Part shown: one piece after another, positions 25,672 through 33,825 of the stretch
How positions within the stretch are numbered: the first letter of the stretch is position 1
Layout of the letters: each line of letters opens with the position of its first letter
NCBI GenBank assembly: GCA_030840805.1
Contig: JAVEDU010000098.1
Span: 1 to 64,000, forward strand
Direction: 5' to 3'
Origin: Actinomycetota bacterium
GTDB taxonomy: Bacteria; Actinomycetota; Actinomycetes; Mycobacteriales; HKI-0501
Length of the DNA stretch: 64,000 nt
Notes under the pieces: generated by a model
Seen by the model: the letters and a program-made list of their open reading frames with translations, nothing else
The model's database searches: none
Told to the model about the DNA's origin: nothing
Program-made: the position numbers and the translations under genes

Positions 25672-27557
25672 CGCTCCCGCGGCGGCTGACGGTCGTCGCG
25701 CTCGCGGCCCTCGCCGCCGTCCTGCTGTGCGGTGGGGCGGCGGACGCGCTCGGCCCGGACTGCAAGGAGGCCCCGGCCGCCACCGCCCCCGGCAACCCGA
25801 TCGGCGGCAACCCGGCGCAGCGGCCGACCGGGGAGGACCCGTTCGCGGACAAGGCGACGACCACCGTGTACCGGGAGTACGGGCTCGCCGTCCCGAGCTG
25901 GAGCACCTACGACCTCGGCTGCGGCGCCGCCCTGTCGCGGGACCCCACCGCGGTCGTCACCACGTTCTTCGCCAACGGGCTCGAGGCGATGCCCACGATG
26001 GCCGGCGGCACGACGATGTCCGCACTCGCGCACGGGGTGCTCGGCTGGACCGGGCTGGAGGCCGTCGACCGCGCGCTCGCCGGCATCTCGGCCGATCTCC
26101 GGGACGCGGTGTGGTCCGACGCGGTCACCGTCGTCGGGATGCTGATCCTGGTGTGGTGGATGATCCAGCTGCTCCGCGGCAACCTGCGGCGGCTCACCAC
26201 CGCGACGGTGTACGTGGTCGCCGCGGTGGCGTTCTTCGCCCTGCTGATCGGGTACCCGCAGAAGGCGGGGGCGTTCTTCGACGACGTCATGCGGTCCGCC
26301 GTCGGCACCGCGTACGGCGTACCGGCCGGTGCCGGTGCGGACGCCGGCAGCGGTGCCGCGGGGAGAGCCGCCGCCGACGTGCTGGTCGCGGACCTGTACC
26401 ACTCCGCGAGCTACCGGACCTGGTGCTGGGGAATGGTCGGCACCGACTCGGCCGTCGGCCGCGAGTACTGTCCACAGCTCTGGAAGGCCACGCATTTCAG
26501 CTACGCGGAGACCAACCTGCCGGCCAACCGGCAGGGCGATCTGCGTGATCGCAAGGCCGCGGACTTCGAGCAGGCCGCCGAGCGGCTGCAGTCGGCCCAC
26601 CCGGGGTCCTACCAAATCCTCCAAGGCAAGGACTGGGTCGCCCGCAGCGCCGCGGCCGGGCTGTCGGCGGTGCTGTGGGTGCTGCTGTCGCTGTACCCGA
26701 TCTGGGGCCTCGGGATGGTGTTCGGCTCGCTGCTGCTGTTCCGGCTGACCGTGGCACTCGCCCCCGCGCTCGGCCCGGTCTTCCTGCACCCGGCGATGGC
26801 ACGGTCGGCGAAGGCGATGGGCAACGTGCTGTTCGGCGGCGCGGTGAACACGATCGTCTTCACGTTCGCCACCGCCGTGTACCTGCGGCTCGCGGCGTCC
26901 CTCACCGGCGACGGCACGGGGATGGACCTGCCGTTGCGGCTCGCCCTGTTGCTGATCCTCACGGTGGCGCTGTGGGTGCTGACCAAGCCGTGGCGGCGCC
27001 TCACCGGGCTCGGCAAGGACCTCACCCGGGTCATCGAGCGGGTCGGGTACCGGGTGAGCGGCGACGGCATCCGCGACGGTGCCGTGGCGGCGGCCCGGGG
27101 CGCCGCCACGGTCGGCGCGGCGGCCTCCGGCGCCGGCTCGGTGATGACGGCGATGACCCTCGCGGAGATGGCCGACGCACCGGACGGCGCGACGCGGTTC
27201 GCGCCCACCCCGCCCGTGCCGCGCGGCGGGAGTGGCGTGGTGTTCGTCCCGTCCACCCGGGAGCCCGCCGTCGTGCCCGCCGCGCTGCCGGCCGGCTCCG
27301 GCGGGGGCCCGGCCGCGGCCGGGCTCGCGGAGTACCACGCGGAACGCGGTGGCCGGGCCGACCCGGTGGCGCCGCCGCGCGGCGGGGGCCTCCGGCCGGC
27401 CGTGACGACGCTGGCCGCGGACGGCTCGGAGGTCTACGCGATCTACTCGGCGAGCGACCACTCGATGCACGCGAACTTCCTCGCCGAGGAGCAGCCCGCC
27501 GCGCCGGAGGAGCCGGCCGAGAACGTCGGCCCGACGGTCTACCGCCGGGGGTCGTGA
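25668..27557 (+). CDS. VirB6/TrbL-like polytopic membrane protein
   Basis: A 629-residue protein with a signal peptide (MTLPRRLTVVALAALAAVLL, cleavage near ADALG), an extracytoplasmic region, then about six membrane helices between residues 150 and 450, including VTVVGMLILVWWMIQLL, VYVVAAVAFFALLIGY, LSAVLWVLLSLYPIWGLG and FGGAVNTIVFTFATAVYL. A 170-residue Ala/Pro/Gly-rich cytoplasmic tail follows. Actinobacterial secretion clusters have such a VirB6/TrbL-type channel protein after VirB4. Paired Cys in the exterior loop (TWCWGMVG, REYCPQ) may form a disulfide. It overlaps the ATPase gene (ATGA) and the next gene (TGATG). Confidence 0.75.
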   Translation: MTLPRRLTVVALAALAAVLLCGGAADALGPDCKEAPAATAPGNPIGGNPAQRPTGEDPFADKATTTVYREYGLAVPSWSTYDLGCGAALSRDPTAVVTTFFANGLEAMPTMAGGTTMSALAHGVLGWTGLEAVDRALAGISADLRDAVWSDAVTVVGMLILVWWMIQLLRGNLRRLTTATVYVVAAVAFFALLIGYPQKAGAFFDDVMRSAVGTAYGVPAGAGADAGSGAAGRAAADVLVADLYHSASYRTWCWGMVGTDSAVGREYCPQLWKATHFSYAETNLPANRQGDLRDRKAADFEQAAERLQSAHPGSYQILQGKDWVARSAAAGLSAVLWVLLSLYPIWGLGMVFGSLLLFRLTVALAPALGPVFLHPAMARSAKAMGNVLFGGAVNTIVFTFATAVYLRLAASLTGDGTGMDLPLRLALLLILTVALWVLTKPWRRLTGLGKDLTRVIERVGYRVSGDGIRDGAVAAARGAATVGAAASGAGSVMTAMTLAEMADAPDGATRFAPTPPVPRGGSGVVFVPSTREPAVVPAALPAGSGGGPAAAGLAEYHAERGGRADPVAPPRGGGLRPAVTTLAADGSEVYAIYSASDHSMHANFLAEEQPAAPEEPAENVGPTVYRRGS

Positions 27558-28114
27558 TGGGGCTGCCCGTGTTCCACGGCCGGGTCCTCGGCGGCGCCCC
27601 ACGCCCGCGGTTCCTGGTGCAGGCCGCCGCGGTGGTCGCAATCCTCGTCGTCGTCCTCGTGGTTCGACCGGGCACCCACCGGGAGCCGGTGCCGGGCCAG
27701 GGTGGGCCCGCGACGTCCCCGTCCACTGTGGAGACCTCGGCGCCGCCCGCGGACGAGGGCGGCGTGTACGTGCCGGTCCCCGGTTCCGCGGCCGCCACGG
27801 GCCGAGCGGTCCGGGTCGCGGAGTCGTTCGCGACCGCCTGGGCACGGCCGACCCTGCCGGCCGCCACCTGGTGGCGCGGCGTGTCCGCGTACGCCGAACC
27901 GGGGTACGCGGCGCTGCTGCGCACCGTCGATCCGGCCAACGTGCCGGCCGACCGGGTCACCGGCGCGGGGAGCACGGTCAGTACCGCCGACGGGCTGGTC
28001 GTGGTGGACGTCCCGACCGATGCCGGGACCTGCCGCGTCACCGTCGCCGACACGGGCGGAACAGGAGAGTGGAAGGTCTCGACCCACAGCTGGCGACCGG
28101 GGGGCCGGAGATGA
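27557..28114 (+). CDS. VirB8/TcpC-like bitopic protein
   Basis: A 185-residue protein with a short basic N-terminus, one membrane helix (FLVQAAAVVAILVVVLVV), a Pro/Thr/Ser-rich linker, and a C-terminal domain of about 110 residues (VRVAESFATAWARPTLPAAT, WWRGVSAYAEPGYAALLRTV, then beta-rich GLVVVDVPTDAGTCRVTV). This is the plan of VirB8/TcpC-like NTF2-fold proteins that scaffold T4SS channels. No sequence signature proves it. It overlaps the previous gene by one base and the next by four. Confidence 0.68.
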   Translation: MGLPVFHGRVLGGAPRPRFLVQAAAVVAILVVVLVVRPGTHREPVPGQGGPATSPSTVETSAPPADEGGVYVPVPGSAAATGRAVRVAESFATAWARPTLPAATWWRGVSAYAEPGYAALLRTVDPANVPADRVTGAGSTVSTADGLVVVDVPTDAGTCRVTVADTGGTGEWKVSTHSWRPGGRR

Positions 28115-29274
28115 GCCGAGGCAGGATCGTCGCGGTGGTCGCCGGTGGCTGTGCCGCCGCGCTGCTGGTGGTGGGAGTGGGTGTGGGCGCGACGGCGCTC
28201 ATGCTGTTCGGCGGCGGGTCGACGGCCCTGACCGGCGGCGACTGCGGGTACGACGTCCCGGCGGGCGGCCCGGAGATCCTCGCGGCCACCGGCGCGGTGC
28301 CCGGGTCCCCGTCGCCCACCCCGTCGGCGACGGCGTCGGCCCCGGCGCGGATCGAGCCGATCGGGCAGTGGGCGACCGAGCAGGTCGGCAACGCGGCCGT
28401 CGTCGTCGCGGTCGGCCGCGAGCTCGGCGTACCGCCGCGGGGCTGGGTGGTGGCGGTGGCGACCGCGATGCAGGAGTCCGGCCTGCGGAACCTCCCCGGC
28501 GGTGACCGTGACTCGATCGGGCTCCTGCAACAGCGGCCGTCGATGGGCTGGGGCACCCCGGAGCAGCTCGGCAGCCCGGAGTACCAGGCCCGGCAGTTCT
28601 ACGCGCGCCTGCTGCGCATCGACGGCTGGGCGTCGATGCGGCTCACCGATGCCGCCCAGAGCGTGCAGCGCTCGGCCACGCCGGAGGCGTACCAGCGCTG
28701 GGAGACGGAGGCCGAGGCCGTCGTCGCCGGAGTGCTCGGCGTCGCGTCGGTGGACCTCCTCGGCGGCGGGTTCCCGGCCGCGCCGTGCGGGGTGGCGGCC
28801 CTGTCCGCGGCTGTCGTCCCGGCGGGGACCTGGACGACGCCGGTGCCGGCGGCGATCGGCTCGGGGTTCCGCACGCCGGCCCGGCCCGGCCACGACGGCG
28901 TGGACTTCGTGGCCGCGCGGTACACCCCGGTCCACGCCGCCAGCAGCGGCACCGTCCTCACCGTGCTGTGCAATGCGAGCACCGGGGACTGCGACCGCGA
29001 CGGCGGGATGTCCGTACGGGGCTGCGGCTGGTATGTCGAGATCCTGCACGCCGACGACGTCGTGACGAGGTACTGCCATCTCGTGCGCCGGCCCGAGGTG
29101 TCGGTCGGAGACACCGTGGCGGGCGGCCAGGTGCTCGGGTTCGTCGGGTCGTCGGGCAACTCCAGCGGCCCGCACCTGCACTTCGAGGTGCATCTCGGGA
29201 CCACCGCGACCTCGGCCAACGCCGTCGACCCGGTGCCGTTCCTGGCCCGGATGGGGGTACCGCTCGGCGCCTGA
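28111..29274 (+). CDS. VirB1-like cell-wall hydrolase: transglycosylase plus M23 peptidase
   Basis: A 387-residue anchored or exported wall enzyme. An N-terminal hydrophobic helix (IVAVVAGGCAAALLVVGVGV) precedes a Ser/Pro/Thr linker. A transglycosylase-like domain follows, with catalytic Glu122 in ATAMQESGLRN and SIGLLQQRPSMGWG. The C-terminal M23 peptidase has metal motif HDGVD (His261, Asp265) and HLHFE (His355, His357), both intact. Such bifunctional enzymes open peptidoglycan for Gram-positive T4SS. Four Cys in the peptidase region (LCNASTGDC, RGCGW, RYCHL) may form disulfides. It ends the six-gene run; a weak G/C hairpin follows before the formaldehyde dehydrogenase. Confidence 0.9.
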   Translation: MSRGRIVAVVAGGCAAALLVVGVGVGATALMLFGGGSTALTGGDCGYDVPAGGPEILAATGAVPGSPSPTPSATASAPARIEPIGQWATEQVGNAAVVVAVGRELGVPPRGWVVAVATAMQESGLRNLPGGDRDSIGLLQQRPSMGWGTPEQLGSPEYQARQFYARLLRIDGWASMRLTDAAQSVQRSATPEAYQRWETEAEAVVAGVLGVASVDLLGGGFPAAPCGVAALSAAVVPAGTWTTPVPAAIGSGFRTPARPGHDGVDFVAARYTPVHAASSGTVLTVLCNASTGDCDRDGGMSVRGCGWYVEILHADDVVTRYCHLVRRPEVSVGDTVAGGQVLGFVGSSGNSSGPHLHFEVHLGTTATSANAVDPVPFLARMGVPLGA

Positions 29275-29401
29275 GCGGCGTCCTCCGTCCGCTGTGCGGA
29301 AAAGTGCCCGCTTGGGCCTGCGGTGGCCCGCCGGTGCTGGTTCCATCGACTCCCCGGCATGTTCCGGCGAATGCTCAGCAGAGAGACGGGAAGGGAACAG
29401 C

Positions 29402-30625
29402 ATGGCTAACGGCAACCGCGGTGTGGCCTACATGGGACCCGGCAAGGTCGAGGTGCAGAGCTTCGACTACCCCGGCTTCGAGCTGAAGGACGGTCCCGGC
29501 GTCAACCCCGCCAACGTCGGCCGCAAGGTCCCGCACGGCGTGATCCTGAAGTCCGTCGCGACGAACATCTGCGGCAGCGACCAGCACATGGTCCGCGGCC
29601 GGACCACCGCCCCGGCCGGGCTCGTGCTCGGCCACGAGATCACCGGCGAGGTGGTCGAGACCGGCCCGGACGTGGAGTTCGTCAAGAAGGGCGACCTCGT
29701 CTCGGTGCCGTTCAACATCTCGTGTGGACGGTGCCGCAACTGCAAGGAGGGCAAGACGGGAGTCTGCCTGAACGTGAACCCCGACCGCCCCGGTTCGGCG
29801 TACGGGTACGTCGACATGGGCGGCTGGGTGGGCGGCCAGGCCGAGTACGTGCTGGTGCCGTACGCCGACTGGAACGTCCTCAAGTTCCCCGACAAGGACC
29901 GGGCGATGGAGAAGATCCTCGACCTGGCGATGTTGTCGGACATCTTCCCGACCGGGTTCCACGGGTGCCACACGGCGGGCGTCCGGCCCGGCGTGTCCGT
30001 CTACATCGCCGGTGCGGGGCCGGTCGGCATCGCGGCCGCGGTGTCCGCCTTCCTGCTCGGCGCGGCGGTCGTCATCGTCGGCGACCTCAACCCGGACCGG
30101 CTCGCGCAGGCCCGCGCCATCGGCTGCGAGACCGTGGACGTGTCGAAGGGTGACCCGAAGGAGCAGGTCACCGCGATCACCGGCGACCCCGAGGGCGTCG
30201 ACTGCGCCGTGGACGCGGTGGGCTTCGAGGCGCGCGGGCACGGTGCGAACGCGGGCGAGGAGCAGCCGGCCACGGTGCTCAACAGCGTCATGGACCTGAC
30301 CCGCGCGGGCGGGGCCATCGGCATCCCGGGGCTGTACGTGACCGGTGACCCGGGCGCGGTGGACGAGGCGGCGAAGCAGGGCTCGCTGTCCATCCGGCTC
30401 GGCCTCGGCTGGGCGAAGTCGCACGCGTTCATGACCGGCCAGTGCCCGGTCATGAGGTACAACCACTACCTGATGCAGGCGATCCTGCACGACCGCGTCC
30501 AGATCGCGAAGGCGGTCAACGCGACGCCCATCTCGCTCGACGACGCGCCGCGGGGGTACGCCGAGTTCGACAAGGGGGCCGCCCGCAAGTTCGTCCTCGA
30601 CCCGCACGGGATGATCAAGGCCTAG
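29402..30625 (+). CDS. fdhA: Glutathione-independent formaldehyde dehydrogenase
   Basis: A 407-residue zinc-dependent medium-chain dehydrogenase close in motifs to the Pseudomonas putida type enzyme, which oxidises formaldehyde to formate without glutathione using NAD tightly bound. Catalytic zinc region ICGSDQHMVRG and GHEITGEV, structural zinc Cys cluster CGRCRNCKEGKTGVC, and the NAD motif IAGAGPVGIAAA are all visible, as is the long insertion DAVGFEARGHGANAGEEQPA characteristic of this subgroup. ATG follows AAGGGA. Position beside a vanillate-demethylase-like pair suggests removal of the formaldehyde released by O-demethylation. Confidence 0.92.
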   Translation: MANGNRGVAYMGPGKVEVQSFDYPGFELKDGPGVNPANVGRKVPHGVILKSVATNICGSDQHMVRGRTTAPAGLVLGHEITGEVVETGPDVEFVKKGDLVSVPFNISCGRCRNCKEGKTGVCLNVNPDRPGSAYGYVDMGGWVGGQAEYVLVPYADWNVLKFPDKDRAMEKILDLAMLSDIFPTGFHGCHTAGVRPGVSVYIAGAGPVGIAAAVSAFLLGAAVVIVGDLNPDRLAQARAIGCETVDVSKGDPKEQVTAITGDPEGVDCAVDAVGFEARGHGANAGEEQPATVLNSVMDLTRAGGAIGIPGLYVTGDPGAVDEAAKQGSLSIRLGLGWAKSHAFMTGQCPVMRYNHYLMQAILHDRVQIAKAVNATPISLDDAPRGYAEFDKGAARKFVLDPHGMIKA

Positions 30626-30648
30626 CGGGCGCCCGCTAGGCCTGCCCA

Positions 30649-30700
30649 TGATCACCACCGCTTTGTGGGCGCTGTAGCACCCCCGAAGCGGTGGTGATCA
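30649..30700. repeat. Long palindrome, family B copy 1
   Basis: A 52-base inverted repeat with perfect 15-base arms TGATCACCACCGCTT and a centre GCGCTGTAGCACC that pairs GCT with AGC. It lies between the convergent formaldehyde dehydrogenase and IclR genes. Copy 2 is at 47874-47929 with the same arms and centre. It likely terminates both genes. Confidence 0.85.
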
Positions 30701-30726
30701 GCAGCGTGCGGTGCGCGGCCGGCCGG

Positions 30727-31485
30727 TCACCTCCGCAGCGTGGGCGTGCCGAGCGTCCTGGAGATGCCGCGGGCGGCGGCACGGACCACCGGGACGAGCG
30801 TGGTCGGCGGCACGTCCCCGGCGTGGACGACGACCGAGATCGCCGCGACCACGGTGCCGGCCGGCCCGTACACCGGGGCGGCCACCGACACGGCGTCGAT
30901 CGTCACCTGCCGGTCGCTGATCGCCACGCCCGTGCGCCGTACCTCCGCCAGCAGCTGCCGGAGCAGCCGCGGCGAGACGATCGTCCTGTCGGTGAACCGG
31001 GCCAGGGGCGCGGCCAGCACCTCCTCCTGCACCTCCGCGGGCGCGTGGGCCAGCAGCACCAGTCCCACCCCGGTCGGCGGCATCGGGAATCGGCCCCCGA
31101 CCCGGGTGAGCACGGGGATCGCCGTCCGTCCCGCGATCCGCTCGACGTAGACGACGTCGAGCGCGTCCCGTACGGCGAGCTGGACGTTCTCCTGGGTGAC
31201 CTGGGAAAGATCCTCCAGGAACGGCAGGGCCAGTTCGCGGAGCCCGAGGCCGCGGGGCGCCAGCGACGCCGTCTCCCACAGGCGCAGCCCGATCCGGTAC
31301 CGGCCGTCCCCGTCGCGTTCCAGGGCGCCCCAGGAGGCGAGGTCGCTCACCAGCCGATGGGCGGTGGTGAGCGGGAGACCGGCCCGGCGGGCGAGCTCGG
31401 TGAGGGTCAGCTCGGGCTGCTCCGGGCTGAACGCCCCGAGCAGCCGCAGCGCGCGGACGATCACCGACCCGGTCTGTGCGCCCAC
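30727..31485 (-). CDS. IclR-family transcriptional regulator
   Basis: A 252-residue IclR-type protein. Its winged helix is LTLTELARRAGLPLTTAHRLVSDLASWGALE (residues about 26-56), followed by the ligand-binding domain with LAVRDALDVVYVERIAG and ending TTLVPVVRAAARGISRTLG. It lies 15 bases after the reductase gene in the same orientation, so it is probably the last gene of the demethylase operon. The two palindromes at 33784-33820 are its most likely targets. The ligand would be a substrate or product of the oxygenase; not proven. Start is GTG with a weak ribosome site. Confidence 0.9.
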   Translation of the reverse strand: MGAQTGSVIVRALRLLGAFSPEQPELTLTELARRAGLPLTTAHRLVSDLASWGALERDGDGRYRIGLRLWETASLAPRGLGLRELALPFLEDLSQVTQENVQLAVRDALDVVYVERIAGRTAIPVLTRVGGRFPMPPTGVGLVLLAHAPAEVQEEVLAAPLARFTDRTIVSPRLLRQLLAEVRRTGVAISDRQVTIDAVSVAAPVYGPAGTVVAAISVVVHAGDVPPTTLVPVVRAAARGISRTLGTPTLRR

Positions 31486-31500
31486 GTCACCGCCCGTCGC

Positions 31501-32469
31501 TCACAGGTCGAGGACCAGCCTCGGTCCGCATGATCGTGACACGCAGATGAACATGGTGTCGTTCGCCGCCTGTTCCTCGGGGGTCAGGAGCGAGTCGCGG
31601 TGCTCCGGCTCGCCCTCGAGCACCGCCGTCTCGCAGGTCCCGCAGGTGCCCTCCCGGCAGGACGAGAGCACCTGTACCCCGGCGTCCTCGACCACCGACA
31701 GGATCGAACGGTCCGGCGGCACCTCCAGCGTCAGCCCGGACCGGGACAGCTCGACCTCGAACTGTCCGGCGCGTACCGGCGCTCCCGCCGCCTTCGGCGC
31801 GAACCTCTCCACGTGCAGGGCCCCCGCCGGCCACCGGTCGCGGCAGCGCTCCTCGACCGCGGCGATCAGCGGCTCGGGCCCGCAGCAGTACACCAGGGTG
31901 CCGGAGTCCGGCCGGGCGAGCAGGGTGTCGAGGTCGAGCAGCCCGGTCTCGTCCTGGGGCCAGATCGCCACCCGCCCGCCGTACCGCTCGGTCAGCTCCG
32001 TGCGGAACGCCATCGACCCGGCGGCCCGCCCGCCGTACACCAGCCGCCAGTCGGCCCCGGCCGCCGCCGCGGCCGCCACCATCGGGACGAGCGGGGTGAT
32101 TCCGATCCCCCCGGCGATGAACAGGTACCGCGGTGCGGGCTCCAGCGGGAAGTGGTTCCGCGGTCCCCGCACGTGCACGGCCGCCCCGGCGGCGAGCGCC
32201 TCGTGGACGTGCTCGGACCCGCCCCGGCCCGCCGGCTCCCGCAGGACGGCGACCGTCCACGTGAGCCGGTCCGCGGGGTCGCCGCACAGGGAGTACTGCC
32301 GGACCAGGTCGGGACCGAGCACGAGGTCCACATGCGCTCCGGGCTCCCACGGTGGGAGCTCGACCCCCGTCGGGTCGCGCAGTGCCAGGACCGTCACGCC
32401 GTCCGCCGCGGTCTGCTTCCCGTCGACGACGAGGTCGAGCTCGACCTCGGTGGTGGTCATCGTGTGCAT
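31501..32469 (-). CDS. Vanillate-demethylase-like ferredoxin reductase
   Basis: A 322-residue class IA oxygenase reductase (VanB-like). An N-terminal FNR-type flavin domain has RQYSLCGDP (flavin binding), then the NAD domain with FIAGGIGITPLVPM and YCCGPEPLI. The C-terminal plant-type ferredoxin has CREGTCGTCETAVLEG and a later Cys in FICVSRS, giving four cluster Cys. It passes electrons from NAD(P)H to the Rieske oxygenase encoded two genes upstream. The start ATG at 32469 is just beyond the stop of the small Cys/His gene; another ATG three codons later is possible. Confidence 0.92.
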   Translation of the reverse strand: MHTMTTTEVELDLVVDGKQTAADGVTVLALRDPTGVELPPWEPGAHVDLVLGPDLVRQYSLCGDPADRLTWTVAVLREPAGRGGSEHVHEALAAGAAVHVRGPRNHFPLEPAPRYLFIAGGIGITPLVPMVAAAAAAGADWRLVYGGRAAGSMAFRTELTERYGGRVAIWPQDETGLLDLDTLLARPDSGTLVYCCGPEPLIAAVEERCRDRWPAGALHVERFAPKAAGAPVRAGQFEVELSRSGLTLEVPPDRSILSVVEDAGVQVLSSCREGTCGTCETAVLEGEPEHRDSLLTPEEQAANDTMFICVSRSCGPRLVLDL

Positions 32470-32471
32470 GG

Positions 32472-32696
32472 TTACGCGAGCACCGGCTCTCGTCGTGGGG
32501 CGATCGGTACGTCGGGCGCGGAGCCGACGGGACAGCCGCCGTGGGAGTCCCGGTGGTCCAGCAGCCACTCCCACATCGCGATCGGGTCCTCGGCGTCGTG
32601 GGTGGCGCCGCAGAAGCAGGTGCCGCGCAGCCGATCGGCCCCGGGCACCCACTCGACGCGGAGCACCCGGGGGCCGGGCAGCATGCGCGTCGTCAC
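32472..32696 (-). CDS. Small Cys/His protein in the Rieske operon
   Basis: A 74-residue protein inferred from an open frame starting GTG inside the last codon of the oxygenase gene (GTGA overlap) and ending two bases before the reductase start. It contains GTCFCGATHDAEDPIAMWEW and HRDSHGGCPVGS: a CxCxxxH element, then H and C, which could bind zinc or an iron-sulfur cluster. I do not recognise a named family. Its tight coupling on both sides argues that it is expressed and used with the oxygenase, as an assembly factor, small electron carrier or stabiliser. Confidence 0.72.
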   Translation of the reverse strand: MTTRMLPGPRVLRVEWVPGADRLRGTCFCGATHDAEDPIAMWEWLLDHRDSHGGCPVGSAPDVPIAPRREPVLA

Positions 32697-33739
32697 GTCG
32701 TCACCTCCGCGGGCGCCTCGGCCAACCGCCTGAGGATGCGGCGGGCGGCGAGGCCACCGGTGTCGATGTTGATGCTGAGCTCCTGGACGCCGGCCGGCTC
32801 GGCCGCGACGACCTTCTCCAGGATGTTCAGGGCGGTGACGTCCTGGAGTACCACCGTGCGGTTGTTCTCCCGGAGGAAGTCCGAGACGCCCTCGTCGGCC
32901 AGCGCGAAGTCGCGGGCGACGGCCCAGAAGTCGTACGTCGAGTGCTCCGTGGACGGCGTGATCGCGTAGACCACCTCGACGTGGAACGCCCGGTCGTCCG
33001 GCCCGTCCGAGGGCGGCAGGACGCCCTGCGGCGCGATGCGGCTGTGCAGCAGGTACAGGCACGGCGGGTGGTACTCGATGTCCTGCCACCGCGTGATCCG
33101 GCCCTGGATACCGGTGGACTCCGAGTAGAACGGCGGGCAGTCCGCGTCGTCCATGTGCCTGCTCACGAAGACGATCCCGGCGTCGTCGTCGACCTCGGTC
33201 GTCATCGGGGTGTTCGCGACCTCCGGCGTGCCGATGTAGCCGCCGTGCAGGTACGTCTCGTGCGACAGGTCCATCAGGTTGTCGACGAGCAGCGAGTAGC
33301 GCGCGTCGAGCGGCTCCATGCCACAGACCGTCGCGTAGTTCGGGTCGTCCAGCCACGGGGCCCGGGGGATCCGGGCGGGGTCGGCCTTCGCGTGGTCGCC
33401 GATCCACACCCAGACGAACGAGTCCTGCTCCACGATCGGGTACGACGAGACCCGGGCGGTCCGCGGGATGCGCTGCTGGCCCGGCACGAAGACGCACGAG
33501 CCGGCCTTGTCGTAGGTGAACCCGTGGTAGCCGCAGACCACGTTGTCGCCGTCCAGCCGGCTCTCCGACAGCGGGAAGCGGCGGTGCACGCAACGGTCCG
33601 CGAGCGCCACGGCCTCGCCGGCCTCGGTCCGGTAGAGCGCGATCGGCTCGTCGAGGATCGTGCGGCCGAGGATGGCCTCGCGGCCCACCTCGTGCGAGTA
33701 CGCGGCGACGTACCACTGGTCGCGGACGAATGACGTCAT
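32693..33739 (-). CDS. Rieske non-heme-iron oxygenase, vanillate-O-demethylase-like
   Basis: A 348-residue VanA-type ring-hydroxylating/demethylating oxygenase subunit. The Rieske centre is CVHRRFPL with CGYHGFTYDK (C-x-H ... C-x2-H). The mononuclear iron site follows as NLMDLSHETYLHGG, with two His and a nearby Asp. Such enzymes remove O- or N-methyl groups with release of formaldehyde; whether vanillate is the substrate is not certain. The ATG is preceded by GAGGGGAAG. Upstream lie two perfect palindromes at operator-like spacing. Confidence 0.9.
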   Translation of the reverse strand: MTSFVRDQWYVAAYSHEVGREAILGRTILDEPIALYRTEAGEAVALADRCVHRRFPLSESRLDGDNVVCGYHGFTYDKAGSCVFVPGQQRIPRTARVSSYPIVEQDSFVWVWIGDHAKADPARIPRAPWLDDPNYATVCGMEPLDARYSLLVDNLMDLSHETYLHGGYIGTPEVANTPMTTEVDDDAGIVFVSRHMDDADCPPFYSESTGIQGRITRWQDIEYHPPCLYLLHSRIAPQGVLPPSDGPDDRAFHVEVVYAITPSTEHSTYDFWAVARDFALADEGVSDFLRENNRTVVLQDVTALNILEKVVAAEPAGVQELSINIDTGGLAARRILRRLAEAPAEVTT

Positions 33740-33783
33740 GAACTTCCCCTCGGTCGGCGTTGGTCCGAGGGTGACCGCCGTCA

Positions 33784-33820
33784 CTTCCGATGCGGAAGGT
33801 GCTCTTCCGGATACCGGAAG
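33784..33820. promoter_or_regulatory. Twin palindromic operator upstream of the Rieske gene
   Basis: Two perfect palindromes: CTTCCGATGCGGAAG (33784-33798) and CTTCCGGATACCGGAAG (33804-33820). They share the half-site CTTCCG/CGGAAG. Their centres (33791 and 33812) are 21 bp apart, two helical turns, so two dimers would bind the same face of DNA. They lie 45-81 bases before the oxygenase start. The IclR protein of the operon is the natural candidate; this is inferred. Confidence 0.7.
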
Positions 33821-33825
33821 TTCGG

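Noticed and set aside
22300-29274. Integrative conjugative element or plasmid remnant
   Set aside because: No integrase, attachment repeats, relaxase, coupling protein or replication gene were found nearby, and composition equals the chromosome.
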